64,000 nucleotides of DNA from Myroides fluvii (GTDB lineage Bacteria; Bacteroidota; Bacteroidia; Flavobacteriales; Flavobacteriaceae): assembly GCF_009792295.1 (NCBI RefSeq), contig NZ_CP039934.1:1570501-1634500 (forward strand). The letters are read 5' to 3'. Below the pieces are notes generated by a model. That model ran no database searches and had not been told where the DNA came from. It saw only the letters and a list, made by a program, of their open reading frames with translations. Each line of letters begins with the position of its first letter. Position 1 is the stretch's first letter. Positions 52,912 through 60,929 of this stretch are shown in pieces. The translations under genes and the position numbers were made by a program.

Positions 52912-54075
52912 TTATTCTTCCTCTTCTGTATTTCTTAGTTTCATCAGTAGGGTATAGGCTCCTTTTGAAACAATGGTTTTATTGATGAAATCCTCTGCAT
53001 TGAGAATGGCGGTAAATCCATTTTCCGTTTCGCCAACTTGAACTGCTGTTAGCTGATAGGTTTGTTTACCCGTCTCGATAAAAATGAAGTGTTTGCCTTC
53101 AAAGTAAACCACGCTTTCTTCGGGCAGTGCTTTGCTTAGCGATGAATGTGTATCAATTTCTGCATTCATATACATCCCAGGTAAAAGATTTTTCTCGAAA
53201 TTCTCAAAGTGACAGTGTACTTCTGAGGTTCCCTCTGTATTGACGTCCATGCTAATGAGTACAATTTCTCCTTCGTATTTTTTTGCAGGATTGTTGTTGG
53301 TAAAGCTCACCACGCGTTGTCCGACTTCTAATTTGTCTAAATCTTTTTCGTACACCTTCAGATTTAAGTGGATATCAGAAGGGTCGATTAACTCAAACAT
53401 CACATCCGAAGGGTTTACATATTTTCCAATATTGACATAGGTGTTGCTTACAAAACCGTTGATTGGGCTGTAAATAGCAACGGATCGACTAATGGAATTG
53501 TAGGTTAATGCATTGGGATTGATGTTAATCAAACTCAACTGTTGTCCCAGCGCATTCATCGCAATGCGCTGTGCATTCATTTCTGCTTGGGCTTGTTGCA
53601 TGACTTTGTCGCTACTAGCCTGACTTGCATTTAAATCTTTCTGACGTTGGTAGTCCAATTTAGCAAACTCATACTTGTCTTTGGCAATAAGGTAGTTTTG
53701 TTGTAATTCAATATAGCGCGGGTCTTCCATGATGGCAATTTGCTCTCCTTTTTTGATGTGCATTCCCGGCATTAATTTGGTCTGTTTTACATAGCCTCCT
53801 AATGGATTGGTTACCGAGATTAAATTCTGTGGGGGAACATCAATTTTCCCGTTTAACTTTAAGACTGTGGCAATGGTGTGCTCTTGCATTTTTGTGGTTT
53901 CTAGTTCCACGTGTTTCAGCTGAGCATCCGTTAATTGTACGATGTCCGTTTCTTCTTGAACGACTACCTCTTCTGGGGTTGTTTCATTTTCCTTACATTG
54001 AACGAAGCTCGTAGATACAAAGATCCCTAGTATTGCAATAGAAAAAGGGCGAATAGTTTTATATAGGATAGACAT
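52912..54075 (-). CDS. RND efflux periplasmic adaptor (CusB/CzcB-type membrane fusion protein)
   Basis: The 387-residue protein begins with a lipoprotein-type signal (STSFVQC, lipidated Cys near 27). It has the barrel-sandwich segments ISVTNPLGGYVKQTKLMPGM and VAIYSPINGFVSNTYVNIGK flanking a helical hairpin (about 120-190, LQQNYLIAKDKYEFAKLDYQ). A beta-barrel region and a membrane-proximal domain follow. It links the inner-membrane pump to the outer-membrane channel. It lies 4 bp after the pump gene and is the last gene of the operon. Confidence 0.92.
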   Translation of the reverse strand: MSILYKTIRPFSIAILGIFVSTSFVQCKENETTPEEVVVQEETDIVQLTDAQLKHVELETTKMQEHTIATVLKLNGKIDVPPQNLISVTNPLGGYVKQTKLMPGMHIKKGEQIAIMEDPRYIELQQNYLIAKDKYEFAKLDYQRQKDLNASQASSDKVMQQAQAEMNAQRIAMNALGQQLSLININPNALTYNSISRSVAIYSPINGFVSNTYVNIGKYVNPSDVMFELIDPSDIHLNLKVYEKDLDKLEVGQRVVSFTNNNPAKKYEGEIVLISMDVNTEGTSEVHCHFENFEKNLLPGMYMNAEIDTHSSLSKALPEESVVYFEGKHFIFIETGKQTYQLTAVQVGETENGFTAILNAEDFINKTIVSKGAYTLLMKLRNTEEEE

Positions 54076-54079
54076 GAGG

Positions 54080-57000
54080 CTAATTATTTGAAGTTAGATA
54101 ATTGATTTGAATTAGGGTGTCATTATATGCTTTCAAGGCATCAAAGTAGTTACTTAACAGCTCTAGAGCCTGATTGGTTAGGAGCACATACTCAAGATAG
54201 TTAATCGCTCCATTGACGAATTGTAGTTCAGCTGTTTTCATGATGACAGCAGCACCTTTTGGCGCTTGTTGTTCATAACTTGTCAATATTTGTTGACTAC
54301 TTGAGAGGTTTATCAACAATTGTTGATAACGATTGACCATCGTTTGTTTGGTCATCATTGCTTCGGCTTCCGCTACTTTTTCCGCTTCTTTGGAGGCGCG
54401 AATTCTTCCCTTTTGTCCAAAGTCAAAAAGAGGTAACGTCAGGCCAACTTGAAAGGCGTGAAAACGATCTTTTCGATCGTAATAGATCTCGTTAGCCGCC
54501 AATCCCATAAAACTACTGTTGTTGTAGGTCAATTGAAGTGTTGGCAAAAGTTTTGATCGCTCCAGTCGGGTCTGCGCTTGGGCTATTTCATGGTTTTGCT
54601 CTGCTATTTTTAGCTGTGGATTATGATCAAGGTCTTGTTCTAATCCTAGTAATTCCACTTTATTCCCTTCTAGAACAGGAACCAAATCCTCTTCGGTATT
54701 GAGTAAATACCTCAATTGTAATTGCGCCAAACTTTTCGCTTGTGCAATCTCAGCGAGTTGCATCTGGATTCTGATCAACTGATTTTTGGCCGTGGTCTGT
54801 TCCAATATTGTACTTTCCCCTTTTTGAAAGCGCAAGGTGGCTTTGTTGTAGAAGGAAGTGTACATGCTATCTGCTTGATGTAGTAGTTGTTCTTTTTCTT
54901 TCCAATAGAAGTAGTCGTAAAAGCTTTGGGTTACTTCTTTTTTGATTTCAATTGTTTTGAGTTCTAGGTCAAAAATGCTTTTCTGCCAAGTTTTTTGGTA
55001 TACCTTTTTTTGTCTATTGTAAATGGTAGGAAAGGCAATATCCTGACTGACACTAAATTTATTATCGGTATAAGGGCCATTGATTTGACCGAATTCACCC
55101 GCTACGGTTGTTTGTGGAATGTCTGTTGCGGTATGGATAAAGGCTTTAGCAAAGTCCGAGCGCAATTGCTCGGTACGAATAGCGTGGTTGTTTGCCATGG
55201 CGCGATCAATTGCTTCATTCAAGGCAATTGGCGTTTGAGCGAAGGTGGAACCGCTAGTTGCCAACAACAAAGCTATGGTTGCCACGAGGGTGCTAACTTT
55301 TTTCTTTTTGAAGAAAGAGAAGTTCAGCTTTTGTTCGAAAGTGATATATAATAAAGGCAAAATAAATAAAGTTAAAAAAGTGGCGAGGATTAATCCTCCA
55401 ATGACTACTGTCGCTAAAGGACGTTGTACTTCTGCTCCAGCGCCATTGCTCAGCGCCATGGGTAGGAATCCAAACGAAGCAACAGAGGCAGTCATTAATA
55501 CAGGACGTAAGCGACTTTTCGCTCCTCGAACAACAACATAAACAATATTGGTAATTCCCGATTTTTGTAATCGGTTGAATTCGGCAATTAATACAATACC
55601 ATTCAATACAGCAACACCAAATAAGGCAATAAAACCAACGCCTGCGCTGATGCTAAATGGCATGCCTCTTAAGGCAAGTAGAAAAACTCCTCCAATAATA
55701 GAAAGGGGAATAGCGGTGAAAATCATCAAGCATTCTTTGATGTCTCGGAAGGCAAAGAACAGCAAGACAAAGATTAGAACTAGGGCTAAGGGAACGGCAA
55801 TTGCCAAACGTTCTTTGGCCTCATTTAAGTTTTCAAATTGACCGCCATAGGTAATGCGATACCCTGTTGGTAAAGTAATCTTAGCCTCTACTTTTTGTTG
55901 TAGTTCTTCAACGATACTCTGAACATCGCGTCCTTTGACATTGAATCCAACAAAAATACGACGTTGTGCGTTTTCACGTTGAATTTGATTCGGGCCTTCT
56001 TTGATGTCCACAGCAGCTAATTGACTCAATGGAATTTGTGTTCCTGACGGAGTAGGAATTAGAATATTTCGGATTTGTTGAATGTCTTTTTTACTGTTTT
56101 CATTCATACGCACCACAACGTCATATCGCTGTTCTCCTTCATAGACCATTCCTGCACTTTGCCCTGCCAAAGAAGTATTGACAATCGTATTGACCTCACT
56201 TATCGATAAGCGATGACGAGCAATTGCCGCACGGTCATACTCAATTAACAATTGTGGCATGCCAGTAATGGGCTCTACGTATAAATTCGCCGCTCCAGAA
56301 ATGGTATTAATGATTTGTCCAATTTGATTGGCGGTTGTCGCTAAGGTGTCTAAGTTGTCTCCAAATACCTTAATTACAACATCTTGTCTAGCTCCAGTCA
56401 TCAACTCATTGAATCGCATTTGCACAGGAAATTGAAAGCCAACGGTAATACCGGGAACTTCTTCTAGCGCATGCGTCATCTTCTCGGCTAATTCTGGAAA
56501 GGAAGAAGCAGAAGTCCACTCTTTTTTATCTTTGAGGATCACCATCATATCTCCGGCCTCCATCGGCATAGGGTCGGTGGGAACTTCACTGTTTCCAATT
56601 TTAGTGACTACCTTTTCTACTTCTGGAAATTGTGTAACCAAAATATGAACGGCCTTTTGTGTACTTTCTATGGTGGTGGTTAGATTACTTCCGTTTAATA
56701 CTTTAGTGTCCACCGCAAAATCGCCTTCTTCTAAGGAGGGAATAAACTCTCCGCCTAAGGTAGATAGGATATAAATCGCACTGACAAATAATAGGGCAAC
56801 GATGGTATAAATGGTTTTGGGAATTTCCAATACTTTGACTAAGGTATTTTGATAGATCTTTTCTAATTTAGCCATGAAACGATCGGAAAAATTAGGTTTT
56901 GTACTCACTTTTCTACTTAAGATTAGTGAACTCATCATCGGAACATAGGTCAAGGAAAGTAAAAAGGCACCCAATAAGGCAAAAGCTACGGTTTGAGCCA

Positions 57001-58438
57001 TGGGTTTGAACATTTTCCCTTCAATTCCTTGTAAGGTCAGAATGGGAATATACACGATGAGGATAATAATCTGCCCAAATACCGCACTATTCATCATTTT
57101 GGAAGCCGATTGCACCACGGTTTGGTTCATTTCCTCTTGTTTGAGCATGACTTTCTCCTTGAATTTATTGTTGTGACTAAACTGATGGAGGACCGCTTCC
57201 ACAATGATGACGGCTCCATCGATGATTAACCCAAAATCCAAAGCACCTAAACTCATTAGGTTTCCACTTACGCCAAATAAATTCATCATGGAGATGGCAA
57301 ATAGCATGGCTAAAGGAATGATGGAGGCAACGAGTAATCCTGCACGGAAGTTCCCTAAAAATAAAACCAATACTAAAACGACAATTAAAGCCCCTTCTAA
57401 TAAGTTGGTTTCTACTGTTCCAATGGCGTTGTTTACCATTTTGGTACGGTCTAGGAAAGGTTCGATTACCACGCCCTTAGGTAAGGATTTTTGGATTTCA
57501 GCTACACGTTCTTTTACATCTTGAATAACGTTGTTGCTATTTTCTCCTTTTAGCATCATCACAATACCACCCGCAACCTCTCCTTGGTCGTTGTAGGTCA
57601 TGGCGCCATAACGTGTAGCATGTCCGATTTGTACTTTGGCAATATCGCGAATAAGGATGGGGAATTCACTGTTTTTTGAGGTTATCGCAATATTCTCAAT
57701 ATCTTCTATTGTTCCGATTAACCCTTCAGAACGAATGTATAAAACCGTAGGGCCCTTTTCGATATAGGCTCCTCCTGTATTTTCATTGTTTTGATTCAGG
57801 GCATCAAACACATCTTTGATTGTTAGTCCATTGGCATCTAGTTGGTTGGGATTGAGGGCAATTTCGAATTGTTTGAGTTTCCCTCCAAAACTACTCACTT
57901 CAGCAACCCCTTTTACAGCGATTAACTGACGGCGAACAATCCAATCTTGGATGGATCGCAATTCCGTGAGATCGAATTGTTTTTCATATCCGGGTTCTGG
58001 GCGAACAACATATTGATAGATTTCTCCTAATCCGGTAGAAATAGGTCCTAATTCTGGTTGTCCTACTTCTTTGGGAATATCGTTTTGCACTTGGAGTAAG
58101 CGTTCACCTACCTGTTGTCGGGCCCAATAGATATCCACATCTTCTTCAAACACAATGGTAATTAACGATAAGCCAAAGCGAGAAAAGCTTCGAATACTTT
58201 TCATCCCTGGAATATTACTATTGGCTTGTTCGATGGGAAAAGTAACTAAGCGCTCAATGTCTGTTGCACCATAGTTGGGGGCCACGGTAATGACCTGTAC
58301 TTGGTTGTCTGTGATATCGGGTACAGCATCGATAGGTAATTTCGTCATTTGAAAAATACCAATACCGATTAGGCCAAGTACCATTAAGCCTATGATGAGT
58401 TTATTCTTTACAGAATATTCAATTATTTTGTTTAACAT
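54080..58438 (-). CDS. CusA/CzcA-type heavy-metal RND pump fused to a TolC-like outer membrane component
   Basis: I chose the ATG at 58438 (1452 residues, MLNKIIEYSVKNK...). Residues 1 to about 1045 are a complete HME-RND pump. This part includes the early motif PIDAVPDITDNQVQV, TM segments with ALDFGLIIDGAVIIVEA (acidic proton-relay residue), and a late TM block with FIALFGVAVLNGIVLIAEFN. After about 1045 comes FFKKKKVSTLVATIALLLATSGSTFAQ-like sequence, which has the plan of a signal peptide. A 385-residue CzcC/TolC-like region follows (ALNEAIDRAMANNHAIRTEQ, then long coiled-coil helices). The fusion encodes inner- and outer-membrane parts in one frame. The metal (Cu, Ag, Zn, Co or Cd) cannot be chosen from sequence. 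Confidence 0.9.
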   Translation of the reverse strand: MLNKIIEYSVKNKLIIGLMVLGLIGIGIFQMTKLPIDAVPDITDNQVQVITVAPNYGATDIERLVTFPIEQANSNIPGMKSIRSFSRFGLSLITIVFEEDVDIYWARQQVGERLLQVQNDIPKEVGQPELGPISTGLGEIYQYVVRPEPGYEKQFDLTELRSIQDWIVRRQLIAVKGVAEVSSFGGKLKQFEIALNPNQLDANGLTIKDVFDALNQNNENTGGAYIEKGPTVLYIRSEGLIGTIEDIENIAITSKNSEFPILIRDIAKVQIGHATRYGAMTYNDQGEVAGGIVMMLKGENSNNVIQDVKERVAEIQKSLPKGVVIEPFLDRTKMVNNAIGTVETNLLEGALIVVLVLVLFLGNFRAGLLVASIIPLAMLFAISMMNLFGVSGNLMSLGALDFGLIIDGAVIIVEAVLHQFSHNNKFKEKVMLKQEEMNQTVVQSASKMMNSAVFGQIIILIVYIPILTLQGIEGKMFKPMAQTVAFALLGAFLLSLTYVPMMSSLILSRKVSTKPNFSDRFMAKLEKIYQNTLVKVLEIPKTIYTIVALLFVSAIYILSTLGGEFIPSLEEGDFAVDTKVLNGSNLTTTIESTQKAVHILVTQFPEVEKVVTKIGNSEVPTDPMPMEAGDMMVILKDKKEWTSASSFPELAEKMTHALEEVPGITVGFQFPVQMRFNELMTGARQDVVIKVFGDNLDTLATTANQIGQIINTISGAANLYVEPITGMPQLLIEYDRAAIARHRLSISEVNTIVNTSLAGQSAGMVYEGEQRYDVVVRMNENSKKDIQQIRNILIPTPSGTQIPLSQLAAVDIKEGPNQIQRENAQRRIFVGFNVKGRDVQSIVEELQQKVEAKITLPTGYRITYGGQFENLNEAKERLAIAVPLALVLIFVLLFFAFRDIKECLMIFTAIPLSIIGGVFLLALRGMPFSISAGVGFIALFGVAVLNGIVLIAEFNRLQKSGITNIVYVVVRGAKSRLRPVLMTASVASFGFLPMALSNGAGAEVQRPLATVVIGGLILATFLTLFILPLLYITFEQKLNFSFFKKKKVSTLVATIALLLATSGSTFAQTPIALNEAIDRAMANNHAIRTEQLRSDFAKAFIHTATDIPQTTVAGEFGQINGPYTDNKFSVSQDIAFPTIYNRQKKVYQKTWQKSIFDLELKTIEIKKEVTQSFYDYFYWKEKEQLLHQADSMYTSFYNKATLRFQKGESTILEQTTAKNQLIRIQMQLAEIAQAKSLAQLQLRYLLNTEEDLVPVLEGNKVELLGLEQDLDHNPQLKIAEQNHEIAQAQTRLERSKLLPTLQLTYNNSSFMGLAANEIYYDRKDRFHAFQVGLTLPLFDFGQKGRIRASKEAEKVAEAEAMMTKQTMVNRYQQLLINLSSSQQILTSYEQQAPKGAAVIMKTAELQFVNGAINYLEYVLLTNQALELLSNYFDALKAYNDTLIQINYLTSNN

Positions 58439-58657
58439 AATATAACTGTTATTCTCAAGAACAGGCATTAATCCACGGCAAAATGAAATACATACCACAA
58501 GTACTATTGCCTCATCTAACGGTGTGTTTGATGAGATAATACCTAGAGGTCATGTATAAATCGCGCACTATTGGATAAATACTGCTGTTGAGTTGATACA
58601 TAAATACGATAAGAACCACGCGCTATTTTTACAGCACGAGGTAAGGGACTTGATGTA

Positions 58658-59035
58658 TTAACAGTATTTCGGCGGTTGCCAAATAGAGGATAAGAAACTA
58701 CTTTCAAAAACGGTATCGTGAAAACTTTCCACCGGGGTATTGTTGGTTGGAATTTTTATACGATCAATTTTTAACATAGCAGGAGGGGGAGTTGCAACTA
58801 TATGAATAATAGGAGCATGAGAAACAAAAGGGAGCTTCTCGTCGGTAGGGTCACCATCCTCTTTATGATTGTTGTCATAGTGGATTTGTAAAAAACCCCA
58901 AATACTCAAATCGGGATTCAAACCTTTGTGCTCCACATAATGCTCTACAAGCAAAGGAAACTTCAACAACTGACCAAATTCGGTCGTTGAAATTAGAAAC
59001 ATAAGCATGAAAAATAGAGCTGCTTTTCTTTTCAC
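58658..59035 (-). CDS. Small secreted protein heading the metal efflux operon
   Basis: The 125-residue protein starts at a GTG (59035), giving a signal-peptide-like N-terminus (KRKAALFFMLMFLISTTEFG). The mature part contains LLVEHYVEHKGLNPDLSIWG and FLQIHYDNNHKEDGDPTDEK, rich in His and acidic residues, and ends in SSIWQPPKYC. Proteins of this kind often precede heavy-metal RND genes in flavobacteria; I know no name or function. Metal binding in the periplasm is a reasonable guess from the His/Asp content. It is 219 bp upstream of the pump gene in the same direction, with TAACTTTG (minus strand, 59069-59062) upstream. Confidence 0.75.
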   Translation of the reverse strand: MKRKAALFFMLMFLISTTEFGQLLKFPLLVEHYVEHKGLNPDLSIWGFLQIHYDNNHKEDGDPTDEKLPFVSHAPIIHIVATPPPAMLKIDRIKIPTNNTPVESFHDTVFESSFLSSIWQPPKYC

Positions 59036-59061
59036 AAGGCTTGTTTTGAGTTTGTTAGGTA

Positions 59062-59069
59062 CAAAGTTA
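59062..59069 (-). promoter_or_regulatory. Putative -7 element of metal efflux operon
   Basis: On the minus strand this reads TAACTTTG, a TAnnTTTG match 26 bp before the GTG start. Confidence 0.48.
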
Positions 59070-59166
59070 AGTAATCTTTCTCATTTGCGTCACGCAAGGT
59101 AATAATTTGTTTGCATTCAAAATAGAGTAGAGGCGCATTCTAATAAAAATCTAATAAATATTTAAC

Positions 59167-59198
59167 GAAAAAAGCAGAACCAAAAGATTCTGCTTTTT
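59167..59198 (-). terminator. Intrinsic terminator of DUF4190-type gene
   Basis: An 11-bp stem (59169-59179 with 59188-59198) has an 8-nt loop and A/T outer pairs. Confidence 0.85.
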
Positions 59199-59217
59199 AT
59201 ATAATGCCTGATTTATA

Positions 59218-59598
59218 CTACATTTCTGTTGCAAGTGCCGCAGCTGTTGCCAATCCTAAAATTCCCAATAGGACAAACATAATAATGAAGCCTATGAGTG
59301 AAATAATTAAACCTGCTATAGCAAATCCTTTTGGTCTTCGGAACAATCCTACAATTGATAGAATTAAACCCACTAGCCAACATAACCATCCGACTAGTGG
59401 AACCCAAGAGATAACAATGGCAACAATAGATAAAATAAATCCAGTTAATCCGATGTTGTTCTTTTCTATGGGTTGCTGTAAAGGAGGAGGGAAATTTTGA
59501 TAATTTGTGTTTGTAGTTGGTGCAATTGTTTCTTCTTGTTGCACAGCTATTTGTTCTGTTGGTTGTTCCTGATTTTCTTCTTGATAGTTCGTGCTCAT
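59218..59598 (-). CDS. Small membrane protein with DUF4190-like C-terminal region
   Basis: The 126-residue protein has a Gln/Glu/Thr/Pro-rich cytosolic or unstructured N-terminus (about 1-45). Two or three TM segments follow: about 48-64, 66-86 and 94-122, with GLFRRPKGFAIAGLIISL between the last two. The pattern IGLTGFILSIVAIVISWVP...GLILSIVGLF matches the DUF4190/small integral membrane families. The function is unknown. It is a single-gene unit with its own terminator. Confidence 0.78.
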   Translation of the reverse strand: MSTNYQEENQEQPTEQIAVQQEETIAPTTNTNYQNFPPPLQQPIEKNNIGLTGFILSIVAIVISWVPLVGWLCWLVGLILSIVGLFRRPKGFAIAGLIISLIGFIIMFVLLGILGLATAAALATEM

Positions 59599-59710
59599 AT
59601 TATAGTGATTTTACCCAAATTTAAAACATTTTATCAAATAACTGCAAAAAATAGTTAATATATTATTTAATATGTGTTTTTAAGGTCAGTTTTGTTCGTA
59701 AACAAGAATA

Positions 59711-59738
59711 AAAAAACTGGCTGTAGGCCAGTTTTTTG
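59711..59738 (-). terminator. Intrinsic terminator of thiL
   Basis: An 11-bp perfect stem (59711-59721 with 59727-59737) is followed on the minus strand by a T-run. Confidence 0.9.
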
Positions 59739-59742
59739 AGCA

Positions 59743-60786
59743 TTATTGTAGTGCATTCCAACCTTTTGCTTTGATTGGAATTTTAGTATTATCTCTCGTA
59801 ATCAGGTGAATTCCTTCACTTTCTTGTGTCATATGACCAATTATGGTTAAGTTGGGATTTCCTTTGATTTTATCGTAATCCTCCATCTTAACCGTGAATA
59901 ACAATTCGTAGTCTTCTCCACCATTGATAGCAATTGTTGTGGAATCAATATTGAATTCTTCACACGTACTGATAAACTGTGGATCAAGAGGAAGTTTTTC
60001 TTCAAATAAGTTACAACCCACTTTAGAGGACGTGCACAAATGCATAATCTCCGACGATAGACCATCAGAAACATCAATCATACTTGTAGGTTTTACATCA
60101 AGTTCAACTAATAATTGTTTGATATCTGTACGTGCTTCTGGTTTTAATTGTCTTTCGATGATGTAATCGTATATGGCAAGATCGGGCTGGCTATTTGGAT
60201 TGACAAGATACACTTGCTTTTCGCGTTCTAATACTTGTAATCCCATATAGGCACCTCCAATATCACCTGTTACTACTAATAGGTCATTATCTTGTGCGTT
60301 ACTTCTGTACACCAAATCCTCTTCTTTTGCTTTACCTAAAGCCGTTACACTGATGATTAATCCTTTTTGAGAAGAAGTCGTATCACCTCCAATTAAATCT
60401 ACTTTATAGTAATTACAAGCTAAAGCAATTCCCTCATATAGCTCTTCTAAAGCTTCTAAAGGAAAGCGATTAGAAACAGCGATGGACACAGTAACCTGAG
60501 TTGGAACCGCATTCATGGCGCAAATATCAGAAAGATTGACCACAATAGCCTTGTAACCTAAGTGTTTCAATGGAGCATAAGCTAAGTCGAAATGCACACC
60601 CTCAATGAGTAAGTCGGTTGAAACAACGACCTTTTCCTCTGTAAAGTCCAAGACTGCTCCATCATCTCCAATTCCCTTTAGGGTAGAAGATTGTGTCATA
60701 GCGAAATCTTTGGTTAAGTGTTTGATTAAGCCAAACTCACCCAATTGCTCTAATTGTGTTTTACTTTGATTTTTATTTTCAATCAT
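59743..60786 (-). CDS. thiL: Thiamine-monophosphate kinase
   Basis: I chose the ATG at 60786 (347 residues, MIENKNQSKTQLEQ...). The protein has the PurM/ThiL fold: IGDDGAVLDF with the metal-binding Asp pair, STDLLIEGVHFDL, LSDICAMNAVP, GGDTTSSQKG and MIDVSDGLSSEIMHL, ending in INGGEDYELLFT. It phosphorylates thiamine monophosphate to the active cofactor thiamine diphosphate. All family motifs are present. The longer frame to 60834 adds an unlikely leader. It is separated from the DUF2723 gene upstream by a terminator. Confidence 0.95.
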   Translation of the reverse strand: MIENKNQSKTQLEQLGEFGLIKHLTKDFAMTQSSTLKGIGDDGAVLDFTEEKVVVSTDLLIEGVHFDLAYAPLKHLGYKAIVVNLSDICAMNAVPTQVTVSIAVSNRFPLEALEELYEGIALACNYYKVDLIGGDTTSSQKGLIISVTALGKAKEEDLVYRSNAQDNDLLVVTGDIGGAYMGLQVLEREKQVYLVNPNSQPDLAIYDYIIERQLKPEARTDIKQLLVELDVKPTSMIDVSDGLSSEIMHLCTSSKVGCNLFEEKLPLDPQFISTCEEFNIDSTTIAINGGEDYELLFTVKMEDYDKIKGNPNLTIIGHMTQESEGIHLITRDNTKIPIKAKGWNALQ

Positions 60787-60872
60787 AATTGTGATTCCTT
60801 TTGAAGGGCAAAGGTAAGAAGAAAACTCAACCATGCCCTATAGGATTTGTTTTTTGCTGAGGTATAGTAGGA

Positions 60873-60906
60873 CAAAAGCCTCTATTGATTAACAATAAAG
60901 GCTTTT
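60873..60906 (-). terminator. Intrinsic terminator of DUF2723 gene
   Basis: A 14-bp stem with one mismatch (60874-60887 with 60893-60906) has T-rich sequence on the minus-strand side. Confidence 0.8.
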
Positions 60907-60929
60907 GTTTGAATCTATATTATAGGAGG

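Noticed and set aside
54995..55841. Several open frames on the plus strand opposite the RND pump gene
   Set aside because: They are shadows of the long pump gene. They lack start signals and family features, while the minus-strand frame has all RND motifs.
58499..58657. A minus-strand frame of about 45 codons after the small secreted protein (ending ARFIHDL then a stop)
   Set aside because: It has no start codon, overlaps the end of the preceding gene out of frame and shows no recognisable motif. It is probably chance in an untranslated leader.
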